Positions 1 to 5,991 of a stretch of 9,451 nt of DNA are shown here, one piece after another. A program made the translations under genes and the position numbers. Within the stretch, counting starts at the first letter, position 1. Each line of letters starts with the position of its first letter. Location of the stretch: the NCBI GenBank assembly GCA_040002845.1, contig JBDUDR010000118.1, positions 1 to 9,451 on the forward strand, in the 5' to 3' direction. Source of the DNA: JBDUDR01 sp040002845 (GTDB lineage Bacteria; Actinomycetota; Actinomycetes; Propionibacteriales; Nocardioidaceae). The notes under the pieces were generated by a model. It was not told the DNA's origin. It was given only the letters and a program-made list of their open reading frames with translations, and made no database searches.

Positions 1-28
1 CAACAGACGGCACACGCCGCCTGACCGC

Positions 29-695
29 GTGTCCACCAGATGGGGTGAGCCCCACGAGTCGGATCTGGTGCTGGGGCGGTTGTCGTGTCCTGGGTGCTCG
101 GGCAGGCTCCGTCCGTGGGGTTGGGGGCGGTCTTGCCGGGTCCGTCACGGCATCGGTGGGCAGCAGCATGTGGTTGGTTATCGTCCGCGGCGGGCTCGGT
201 GTGGCGGGTGTGCGGTCACGCATGTGCTGCTGGCGGTGTCGTTGGCGGCCCGGCGTGCCGATGCCGCGGAGGTGATCGCTGCTGCGGTCGAGGACAAGGT
301 CGTGGCCGGTGACGGGCATCGGGGTGATCGCGGCCCGGTTGGGGAGGCCGGCCTCGACGGTGCGGGGTTGGCTGCGGGCGTTCGCTGTGTCCGCGGCACC
401 GATCAGCGAGCTGTTCACTCGTCTCGCCCACCGTGTCGCCCCGGACGCCGCCGACATCTGGCCGGCTCCGGTTTCGGGGGGTCCCGCGCAGGCGCTGGCT
501 GCGCTGGCCGCTTACGCCGAAGGGCTTGGCCGGCGTTTCGGCTCGGTCGTCACGGTGGCGTGGGTCCAGGCCGGCATCGCCGCCTGCGGCGGTTGGCTGT
601 TCTGCGCCAGCTGGTGGGCGGGCCGGGCCCAACACGAACACGCCCTTACCGGCCGATGCCGTGCACACCAGATTGGGCAGGAGCGTCTGCCATGA
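29..695 (+). pseudogene. DUF6431-like zinc-ribbon/HTH transposon accessory protein, frameshifted
   Basis: This resembles the DUF6431-type proteins encoded just upstream of Mu-like DDE transposases in actinobacteria. The role is probably DNA binding, but it is not established. The N-terminal half carries a zinc ribbon (C20-P-G-C23 and C58-G-G-C61, counted from a GTG at 29), then a segment rich in Arg and Ala. The second half continues in another frame with a helix-turn-helix-like segment (IAARLGRPASTVRGWLRAF) and ends at the stop at 693-695. The switch lies at 321-324, where a run of four G occurs; removing one G joins the halves as GHR-VIAARLGRP. The frame is open to the left edge of the window, so the true start could lie further upstream; GTG at 29 is only a plausible choice. 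Either a real one-base insertion or a homopolymer sequencing error is possible. Confidence 0.6.
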
Positions 696-741
696 CAGAT
701 GGCCCGGCGTTTCTTCGTCCAGGTGAGAGGAGGAGCCCCCG

Positions 742-2194
742 ATGGCCGGCTCCGGTGGTTCTACCCGTGGTGGTCTTGCCCGCAAAGACCGGGCGGAGAA
801 GATCGCGTTGTTTCGTTACCAGCTGATCCGCGAAGTCGCCGATGAGTCGGTCACGTCCCGCCAGCGGGGACCGATGGTCCGTGCGTTGGCCCAGGTCGAG
901 CACCCCGGCCCGTTCGGTGGCACGGTGACGGTGTCCAAGGACACCCATCGACCGGTGGATCCGGGCCTGGCGCCGCGACGGGTTCGATGGGCTCAAGCCC
1001 AAGTCTCGGGCGCAGACAAGCCGGACTCCGGTCCAGATCTTGTCGTTGGCAGCGACCCTGAAGCTTGAGCGCCCGGCCCGGACCGCGGCCCAGGTGAGAC
1101 GGATCATGATCGACACCCTCGGTGACGCACCGTCGGAATCGACGCTGCTGCGCCACTTCAGAACCCTGCAGATCCGCACCGGGACCCGGGAGGTCTTCGG
1201 CCGTTTCGAGGCCGACCACCCGAACGAGCTGTGGGTCGGCGACGGGCTCCACGGACCGCGGATCGGCGGACGCAAAACGTACCTGTTCGCGTTCCTCGAT
1301 GATCATTCCCGTCTTGTCGTTGCCGCCCGGTGGGCGTTCGCCGAGGACGCCGTCCGACTCTCGGCCGCGCTGCGTCCGGCCCTTCAGTCCCGCGGCATCC
1401 CCGGCACCATCTATGTCGACAACGGCTCCGCGTTCAGCGACGAGTCGCTGGCGCGGACCTGCGCCCGACTCGGTATCCGGCTCACTCATTTGGCCCCCGA
1501 CCGACCCCAGGGCAGAGGAAAAATTGAGCGCTTCTTCAACACCGTGACGTCGCAGTTCCTCACCGAGATCAGCACCGACACCCACCCCAACACCAGCACC
1601 GACGCCGCGGAACCGGACACGGTCGGCAGCCCCATCTCCAGCCTCCAGGAGCTGAACGCGTTGTTCACCTCCTGGATGGAGATGGTCTACTACCACACCG
1701 TCCACTCCAGCACCGGGCAGAGCCCGCTCGCCCGGTGGGACACCGGCTGGCAGCACCGCCGGGTCGACCGCCGGGACCCGGACGTGATCGCCGAAGCGTT
1801 CCGCTGGTCCGCGCACCGCACCGTCACGAAATCAGCGACCGTGTCCCTGCAGTCCAACACCTACCAGGTCGACCCACTACTGGTCGGCGCACGCGTCGAG
1901 CTGATCTACGACCCGTTCGACCTGACCGGGCCCATCGCGGTCGCCGCCGCGAACGGGATCCCGGCCGGCGACGCCGTCCTTCTGCAGATCCGCCGCCAGG
2001 TCCACCACAAAGCAGCCCACGCCGCCGCCGACGCCGACACCGGAGCCAAGCACGCCACCTCCGGGATCGACTACCTGCGCCTAAGATACCTCTCCGAAAC
2101 CTCCATGGCGCAACTCAAACCCAACCGCGATATTGAACCCATCGCCGCAATCAACAGCGGCGCGTGGTCTGGAGCTGCTACGGCGCACGGTTGA
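742..2194 (+). pseudogene. DDE transposase with Mu-type C-terminal domain, frameshifted
   Basis: This is the catalytic transposase of the left element, about 483 residues if repaired. A strong AGGAGG-type ribosome site lies just before ATG 742. The N-terminal helix-turn-helix part (ending EHPGPFGGTVTVSKDT) is in one frame. The rest, beginning IDRWIRAWRRDGFDGLKPK, is in the next frame. The switch is at the CCC run at 944-946; dropping one C restores continuity. The RNase H-like core shows Asp in WVGDG (codon at 1241), Asp in YVDNGSAF (codon at 1418) and Glu in GRGKIERFF (codon at 1526), giving D-58-D-35-E, all intact. A Mu-type C-terminal beta region follows (TKSATVSLQSNTYQVDP). After GIDYLRL, near 2085, the tail no longer resembles what I know of the family, so the 3' end may be altered. 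Probably inactive unless the shift is a sequencing error. Confidence 0.72.
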
Positions 2195-2288
2195 CAGCCT
2201 CGGGAGGGTGGCCGCGCTGCCGACTCGTTCGTCAGTTGCCAGCAGCCTGCGGCGGCATCCTAGTGCCCGCGCCCGCCACTGACGTGTT
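2195..2288. other. Junction between the left transposon and the IS3 element
   Basis: This 94-bp stretch lies between the transposase stop and the left inverted repeat of the IS3 element. I see no gene, terminator or recognisable transposon end. One + strand frame is open to a stop near 2279 and begins before the transposase stop (ELLRRTVDSLGRVAAL), but I cannot assign it. It may hold the remnant of a third gene or the right end of the left element. Confidence 0.35.
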
Positions 2289-2313
2289 TCTGACTTCGTG
2301 ACGCACTTTGGCG
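2289..2313 (+). repeat. Left terminal inverted repeat of the IS3 element
   Basis: The first 12 bases (TCTGACTTCGTG) are identical to the reverse complement of 3807-3818. The full 25-base alignment has 20 matches and closes with GGCG at both ends. The repeat ends 5 bp outside the orfB stop at 2319. Confidence 0.85.
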
Positions 2314-2318
2314 ATCTA

Positions 2319-3417
2319 TTAGCCAACATGGTTGGGGTCCTGGGTGGGTCGAGTCTCTTGGTCCTGTCGGTGGGTGGCAAGCCTGTGTTGTCGGGCTTGC
2401 TCGAGGCCGGCTTGGCGGGCTTTGCGGATGGCTTCACCTCGTCCTTCGTGTTCGTCGTCGGGGGTGACGTAGCCGATGCCCTGGTGGAGCCGGACACCGT
2501 TGTAGTGGTCGCGGGTCACGGCCAGCTCGGCACGCAGGGTGGCGGGGTCACGGATCGCGAGCAGGTGCGGGTAGTCGATCTTGATGTGCCCGTTCAGGGA
2601 CTCGATCCAGGCCTGGTCGGTGGGGGTGCCGGGCCGGCCGAAGTGCTGGGCGATCGCACACAGCGCCATGAACTCCCTCGTCGAGCCTGAGGTCATCTGG
2701 GCTCCGTTGTCGGAGATCGCGAGCAGGATCGGCCGGGAGTCCTCATCGACACCGATGTCGACTCTGCCGTCGTCGTGGCGGGCGTCGACGGCCTCGAGCA
2801 GCCCTTCGGCTTCGAGCGCGGCGGTGAAGGCGAGCTCGACCTGAGTGGAGGTCTCCTCGACCGAGACGATCTCGGTGATCCACTTCCGTGAGACCAGGTC
2901 CTCGATGATCAACACCGCCATCCCTGCGGCCGGGAAGTGGGTGGTGTCATAGATCCACATCGAGTTCGGGGTGTACTCGGCAGTCCGGGAAGGGTCTCCG
3001 CACCGACTTGCCTGGGCGTGGTCGTGGCCGGAAGTGCTTGTCTGCAAGGAAGAGGACCCTGCGCACCGACGATGGTGAGACCCAGACCCGGCCCAGGTAG
3101 GAGCCGCGGTGAGCGAGCTTGCGGTGGGACCGGTCGACCTCGCCCCACTGGTCGAACAGCGCCAGAATCTCCTGCTCCTCGGCCGGCAGCAGTCCATGCA
3201 CCGGGGACCCTCCCGGCGCATCGTCGACCAGCCGGCCACGAGCGCGGCGGACCAGCCACCGGTGCGTGCGCCGCTCGGCCAGCTCGAGCTGGCCGCAGGC
3301 TCGGCGTAACGACCAACCCTGCGCGAGAGCGTTGTCGACCAGGTCGAGCAAACCAGCCTTGGTGGCCGCCTCGACCCGGGCAGGGACACGGCCACTCAGC
3401 CCCAACCGTCTTTTCCC
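2319..3417 (-). pseudogene. IS3 transposase OrfB (integrase core), frameshifted
   Basis: OrfB is the catalytic half of the IS3 transposase, normally made as an OrfAB fusion by -1 frameshifting at the heptamer at 3411-3417. The N-terminal part (LGLSGRVPARVEAATKAG to RPRPGKSVRRPFPD) includes the HTH_21-type region ending near 2985. The DDE core then continues in another frame from AEYTPNSMWIYDTTHF. The jump is at 2979-2986 and is not part of the programmed shift; it looks like loss of two bases from an original Asp-Trp-Ala or gain of one. Catalytic residues are intact: Asp in IYDTTHF (codon ending 2946), Asp in ISDNG (2711-2709) and Glu in WIESLNGH (2603-2601), with 35 residues between the second Asp and the Glu. 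The C-terminus is a charged tail ending at TAA 2319. Family assignment is firm; activity is unlikely. Confidence 0.82.
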
Positions 3418-3739
3418 TCGATCAACATCAGCTTGACCGCCATCTCCTTCAACGCCTCGCCCAGACGAGCGTTCTCGGCCTTGGCCTGTTCCAACTCGTA
3501 GTCGCGTTGCCTGGCCCCCACCCCGGGCTTGGACGCCGCCAACGCCGCCAGAGCGCCCTCCTTCGCCACGGTGCGGATCCGCATGATCGTCGAGCGGTCG
3601 ACGTGCTCGGCGCCCGCAGCCTCGGCAATCGTCACCTCCTGACGCAGCAGCTGCAGCCAGATCTCGTACTTCTGCGAGGGGACAAGAACCGCTTCCTGCG
3701 CCTGCCAGCACGGTCGGTTCCACGGTCGATATCGGACAT
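3396..3739 (-). pseudogene. IS3 transposase OrfA (DNA-binding subunit), frameshifted near its start
   Basis: OrfA supplies the helix-turn-helix (VTIAEAAGAEHVDRSTIMR) that recognises the element ends and a Leu/Ala-rich coiled coil (ELEQAKAENARLGEALKEM) for multimerisation, before the stop at 3396-3398. I chose ATG at 3739-3737 because GGAGG lies 8 bases before it on the minus strand and the peptide MSDIDRGTDRAGRRRKRFL is typical of the family's basic N-terminus. The main body is in a different frame, so one base has been lost at about 3681-3690 (minus-strand context TTCTTGTCCCC). The body frame is open up to an ATG at 3834-3836, but that start would lie outside the element's inverted repeat and has no ribosome site. 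The gene's end overlaps OrfB in the -1 frame. Confidence 0.75.
3411..3417 (-). promoter_or_regulatory. Programmed -1 ribosomal frameshift heptamer GGGAAAA
   Basis: Read on the minus strand, the orfA frame is GAG GGA AAA GAC, which gives the slippery pattern G_GGA_AAA (X_XXY_YYZ). Slipping back one base yields GGG AAA AGA CGG TTG GGG CTG, exactly the frame that enters OrfB (GKRRLGLSGR). OrfA would otherwise stop 13 bases further on, at 3396-3398. IS3 elements use this arrangement to make the OrfAB transposase in limited amount. I did not model a downstream stimulatory hairpin. Confidence 0.85.
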
Positions 3740-3793
3740 GATCTGATCCTCCGGTAGTGATCGGAGAACCCGTCGGATGTTGTCTGATCAACA

Positions 3794-3818
3794 CGCCGAT
3801 GTATGACACGAAGTCAGA
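3794..3818 (-). repeat. Right terminal inverted repeat of the IS3 element
   Basis: The partner of the repeat at 2289-2313. Read on the minus strand it begins TCTGACTTCGTG and continues to ATCGGCG. It lies about 55 bp upstream of the orfA start, so the promoter for the transposase genes must lie within or just inside this repeat. Confidence 0.85.
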
Positions 3819-3973
3819 CGCAAACCACACCTTCACTTATGACGTGCTGAACAGCGAGACGGTACGGCCCTGTCTGCGAGCGGGCGGTGCGAGAGATCCT
3901 GCCGGCAACCTGACCACGGCATCGACAACCCGGGGGACTGTGGTGGCTCGAGGATCGGCCCGGTGGTCGGTAC

Positions 3974-4013
3974 GGGATGGGGCTGGCGATGGGCGTAGGG
4001 GTTGGGCTGGGGG
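3974..4013 (+). other. G-rich tract, putative G-quadruplex
   Basis: The + strand has six runs of three or more G at 3974-3976, 3979-3982, 3991-3993, 3998-4001, 4004-4006 and 4009-4013. The last four are separated by loops of 4, 2 and 2 bases, which fits the standard four-tract quadruplex pattern. The tract ends 10 bp beyond the stop of the membrane protein gene at 4024, which is transcribed from the other strand, so the transcript would be C-rich and the quadruplex would form in DNA. In one + strand frame the tract also reads as a Gly-Val-Ala repeat (GMGLAMGVGVGLGAGAG) ending in TAG, which may be a relic of a small glycine-rich membrane peptide. Confidence 0.5.
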
Positions 4014-4023
4014 CAGGCGCGGG

Positions 4024-4494
4024 CTAGGGCCGTCCGGCGGACTCGAGGACATAAGCGGTCACGGCGCCGTACGCAATATGCGGGATGACGGCGCTGGCCC
4101 AGTCGACGGCACTCCACTCCCGAGGGTCGGTGATGCCCAGCAGGCTCATGGGAGCGTTGCCCGCGACCATGGCGCCGGCCGCTGCCGCTACCGATGTGGC
4201 ATGGAACGACGGCCGCCAACCTGAAGACTGGAAGAGGCCCAGGGCTGCACCGACACCGACTCCGGCGGCGATGCCCAGCAACGGCCCGAGCCCGGAGATG
4301 CGGTTGTCGCGCGTCTCGTCATCCCCCGGAATCGGCAGGTGAGCCTTCTCGGCGACCTTCTCGACGGTGTGTTCGGGTGTGCTGCTGGTGGCCCTCCCTT
4401 GCAGCGCCATGTCGAGGTATGTGATCGCGTTCAGCGCGATGGTTCCAGCCGCGCCCGCGGCCGCACCTACCAGCAGACCCTTGCTCCAGCTCAT
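4024..4494 (-). CDS. Conserved actinobacterial membrane protein of unknown function
   Basis: A 156-residue integral membrane protein. Function is unknown to me, although similar small proteins beginning with a Gly/Ala-rich helix followed by LNAITYLDM are common in actinobacteria. Four hydrophobic segments are visible at about residues 6-26, 66-88, 98-119 and 132-151. The loop between the first two is hydrophilic (STPEHTVEKVAEKAHLPIPGDDETRDNR) and would carry any partner or ligand contact. The first, second and third helices are full of Gly and Ala at close spacing, which favours helix packing. I chose ATG 4494 because a GAAAGGG ribosome site lies about 9 bases upstream and the membrane helix begins at once; an in-frame ATG at 4536 would add a polar leader with no ribosome site. 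No frame damage is seen. The gene stands alone, with no close co-directional intact neighbour. Confidence 0.75.
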   Translation of the reverse strand: MSWSKGLLVGAAAGAAGTIALNAITYLDMALQGRATSSTPEHTVEKVAEKAHLPIPGDDETRDNRISGLGPLLGIAAGVGVGAALGLFQSSGWRPSFHATSVAAAAGAMVAGNAPMSLLGITDPREWSAVDWASAVIPHIAYGAVTAYVLESAGRP

Positions 4495-4648
4495 GACATC
4501 AGCCCTTTCGTTTGTCGTGCCCGACGTGCGCGGCATCCTCGCCTCTCCGGGCCAGAACAGCGGATCTGTCCGTACCGGGACCAGGCACTCGCGTGGTACC
4601 CAGTCCGGCGCACCCCACGCCCCGGGGCGCGGACCTGCTCACCCGCCC
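4495..4648. other. Upstream region of the membrane protein gene
   Basis: These 154 bp separate the membrane protein start from the P450 remnant. The only visible structures are the GAAAGGG ribosome site near 4503-4509 on the minus strand and a 12-bp palindrome CGCCCCGGGGCG at 4618-4629, just past the P450 fragment. The palindrome has no loop or T-run, so I do not call it a terminator. A promoter for the membrane protein gene must lie here, but I could not pick one with confidence. Confidence 0.35.
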
Positions 4649-4990
4649 TCGGCGGACGTTGGCGAGGGTGACCCCGCTCGCGGGCTTCGCCGGGAGCCGT
4701 CGCAGCGAGATGCTGAGATCCTGCACGGGTACGTCGTAGCGCACGCGGCCAGGCGCGGAAGCAGCGTCGCGAGTACGGCGATCGTGACGTCCTCCCCGGG
4801 ACACCTGTGCCCGGTCCACGGGTCCCCGACACCTTGGGGGATCAGGTCGAAGCGTCCGATGGGCCGACCCATGAACCTTCCCGGGTCGAAGGTGGAGGGG
4901 TTGTGCGCCGCTTTGGTCGGCTTGCGTGTGGTGGTTGATCGCTCGGGAGAAGTGTGTGCCTCTCCGGCCCGTGGAAGCGTCCAGGCTGAA
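4649..4990 (-). pseudogene. Remnant of CYP152-type cytochrome P450 (fatty-acid peroxygenase), C-terminal part
   Basis: Minus-strand fragments match the C-terminal third of the CYP152 family, whose members use hydrogen peroxide to hydroxylate or decarboxylate fatty acids. In order they are: a degraded GT-NHD-type segment (RGTHFSRAINHHTQ, about 4966-4925); FDPGRF then FDLIPQGVGDPWTGHRCPGE, with the heme-ligand Cys codon at 4833-4831; VTIAVLATLLPRLA to 4777; and, in another frame, YDVPVQDLSISLRRLPAKP to NVRR (4738-4649). The pattern RF-FD-IPQGGG-GHRCPGE-YDVP-Q-L-LRR-P-P-SG is the one I know from Bacillus subtilis P450 BS-beta (CYP152A1). At least two frame changes are present, near 4900 and 4745-4775. 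The upstream two thirds of the protein, including the I-helix, are missing, and the lipoprotein gene begins where they should be. It cannot encode a working enzyme. Confidence 0.78.
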
Positions 4991-5158
4991 CACAGCGCCC
5001 TGCAGATCCTGACGACCAGGTGCCAGTGTGGGACTCGCTCCCGCCGGCTGCGCGTCCCGCCGCCACATCCCGAACCACCCTGGGTCACCGAGGCGCAGAG
5101 CACAACAAGGGGTCGCGCCGTCGAACGAGAGGGACTAGCGCGGCTCACGCCCGGCGGC

Positions 5159-5752
5159 CTACTCGCTCCAACAGCCGATGACGTCGGCAGCGATGGCATA
5201 GGCCACGTCTGCACGCGACTGCTGGTCGGGGATGGTCCGAGACGCCAGACGTGTGGTGTCGACGCTGAGTGTCTTGCCGTCCTTCAGGAAGACGACCTTG
5301 CCGTCCGTGCTCTCGTAGGCGGGCAAGCCGAAAGCAGCCAGTCCCCGCAGCCGCCGGGTCGGGTCGAGGGTACCTCGGAGACGGTCGAAATACGACCGTC
5401 CCGACGCGAGCCGCGAAGAGTCCTCGACGGAAAGCACAACTCGTCCCACCCGGAGCCGGTACATGCAGCTGTACGAGGGCTCGGACCAGGTGGCGATCCC
5501 GACCGGAAGAGAAGGGAACTTCAGGATCTGCGCGATGTCTCGGCGTATCTCGGCGCTACAGACCATCCGCGCAGTAGCCGACGGCGCCGTGCTGCCATCG
5601 GGCGGCGCCAGGGACATCCCCGAAGCCACCGACGATGAACGGCCGGCCGATGATTCCCGTGCCGAATCGGGGTGCATCCCTGTCGTCGCGCAACCACTGA
5701 GGATCACTGCGGAACTCAACACGAGAGCGAGGCTGCGGTGCTGAGTGGACAT
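5159..5752 (-). CDS. Conserved hypothetical lipoprotein
   Basis: A 197-residue exported lipoprotein of unknown function. The N-terminus has a basic start (MSTQHR), a hydrophobic stretch at residues 8-18 and a lipobox LSGC with the lipidated Cys at 21. A Ser/Pro-rich linker to about residue 62 follows, then a globular domain to the end. Within that domain are three further cysteines (65, 96, 194) and motifs that recur in a family of actinobacterial lipoproteins I recognise only by pattern: VCSAEIRRDIAQIL, TWSEPSYSCMYRL, LSVEDSS with YFDRLRG, and a closing ADVAYAIAADVIGCW. Cys65 and Cys96 or Cys194 could form a disulfide. The start is supported by GAAAGGAG six bases upstream. It diverges from the CHRD-sortase-cupredoxin cluster across a shared 239-bp regulatory region, which hints at related control. 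The P450 remnant lies directly downstream. Confidence 0.8.
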   Translation of the reverse strand: MSTQHRSLALVLSSAVILSGCATTGMHPDSARESSAGRSSSVASGMSLAPPDGSTAPSATARMVCSAEIRRDIAQILKFPSLPVGIATWSEPSYSCMYRLRVGRVVLSVEDSSRLASGRSYFDRLRGTLDPTRRLRGLAAFGLPAYESTDGKVVFLKDGKTLSVDTTRLASRTIPDQQSRADVAYAIAADVIGCWSE

Positions 5753-5991
5753 CGGCTACTCCTTTCAAGCTTTGGCACGTCTGTGGATAGTTCGGGGCCG
5801 GCGCCACTTCGGATGGCGGAGCAAACGAGATCCTCCGAGCACGCGACTCCGGAGAAGATTGGTCGGGTCCTGCTCCAATCCGTTGAGCGGTTTGCTCCGA
5901 AAGACCATATATGGAACAGGATATCTCTCCGACGGGTCGTCGCAGGCTGCTGCAAGGCGCTTGGCGGCGGACACAGATGGAAAGGGAACAT
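5753..5991. promoter_or_regulatory. Divergent promoter region between the lipoprotein and CHRD cluster
   Basis: This 239-bp gap must hold promoters in both directions. Toward the lipoprotein, the ribosome site GAAAGGAG lies at 5758-5765 on the minus strand. Toward the CHRD gene, GAAAGGGA lies at about 5979-5987. A weak -35/-10-like pair on the + strand is TTGAGC at 5883-5888 and TATATG at 5908-5913 (19-base spacing). A GGAAC at about 5914-5918 could alternatively be an ECF-type -35. I have low trust in either. The 10-bp inverted repeat described separately flanks the middle of the region, with its right arm inside the spacer of the first candidate. The G of the -10-like ATATGG coincides with an in-frame ATG at 5911 that I do not take as the start. 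Confidence 0.45.
5817..5899. repeat. Perfect 10-bp inverted repeat with 63-bp spacer
   Basis: CGGAGCAAAC at 5817-5826 and GTTTGCTCCG at 5890-5899 are exact reverse complements. Both arms lie inside the divergent intergenic region. Related CTCCGA or CTCCGG hexamers also occur at about 5833, 5847 and 5926. The arrangement suits two opposed copies of a regulator's binding site, one per promoter, but no regulator is encoded nearby and the match could be chance. Confidence 0.5.

Larger units (their letters stand above)
1..2194 (+). mobile_element. Decayed two-gene Mu/IS481-like transposon, ends not defined
   Basis: Two consecutive + strand genes form the body of a transposon: a zinc-ribbon/HTH accessory gene followed, after a clear Shine-Dalgarno, by a DDE transposase with a Mu-type C-terminal region. 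Each gene contains one frameshift, so this copy is probably inactive on its own. From family knowledge, related actinobacterial elements often carry a third gene for an AAA-type ATPase (TniB/ExeA-like) after the transposase. None is present here, because an IS3 element starts at about 2291. I found no convincing terminal inverted repeats, and the left end may lie outside the window. The stated limits cover the genes, not the element ends. Confidence 0.6.
2291..3816 (-). mobile_element. IS3-family insertion sequence, complete ends but frame-damaged
   Basis: A 1,526-bp element bounded by 5'-TGACTTCGTG and its complement, with orfA and orfB on the minus strand and a programmed -1 frameshift signal between them. 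These are the diagnostic features of the IS3 family. The terminal repeats match at 20 of 25 positions when two outer bases on each side are included. No 3- or 4-bp target duplication is visible (flanks TTC and GAC), so the copy may have recombined, its flanks may have mutated, or the ends may be set a base or two off. Both orfs carry additional, non-programmed frameshifts, so the copy looks dead although the ends could still be mobilised in trans. It lies directly beside the left transposon's 3' end. Confidence 0.88.

Noticed and set aside
29..826. Single 265-residue protein from one continuous frame
   Set aside because: After about 322 this frame turns into Arg/Gly-rich nonsense, while the HTH continuation appears in another frame, so a frameshifted gene ending at 695 fits better.
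851..1816. Minus-strand open frame of 321 codons opposite the left transposase
   Set aside because: The + strand has a clear DDE transposase with all three catalytic residues. The antisense frame shows no motif.
2937..3746. Plus-strand open frame of 269 codons inside the IS3 element
   Set aside because: It is antisense to OrfA/OrfB, Pro/Arg/Ala rich and without recognisable domains.
3740..3836. Extended OrfA start at 3834-3836
   Set aside because: It would begin outside the element's right inverted repeat and has no ribosome site. ATG 3739 has GGAGG and a family-like N-terminus.
4618..4629. Palindrome CGCCCCGGGGCG as a terminator
   Set aside because: It has no loop and no T-tract on either strand.
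4367..5638. Plus-strand open frame of 423 codons
   Set aside because: It crosses three minus-strand features (membrane gene, P450 remnant, lipoprotein) and shows no domain or ribosome site.
5911..5991. Upstream start for the CHRD protein at ATG 5911
   Set aside because: It would place a charged 27-residue leader before a good signal peptide; the ribosome site GAAAGGGA favours 5992.
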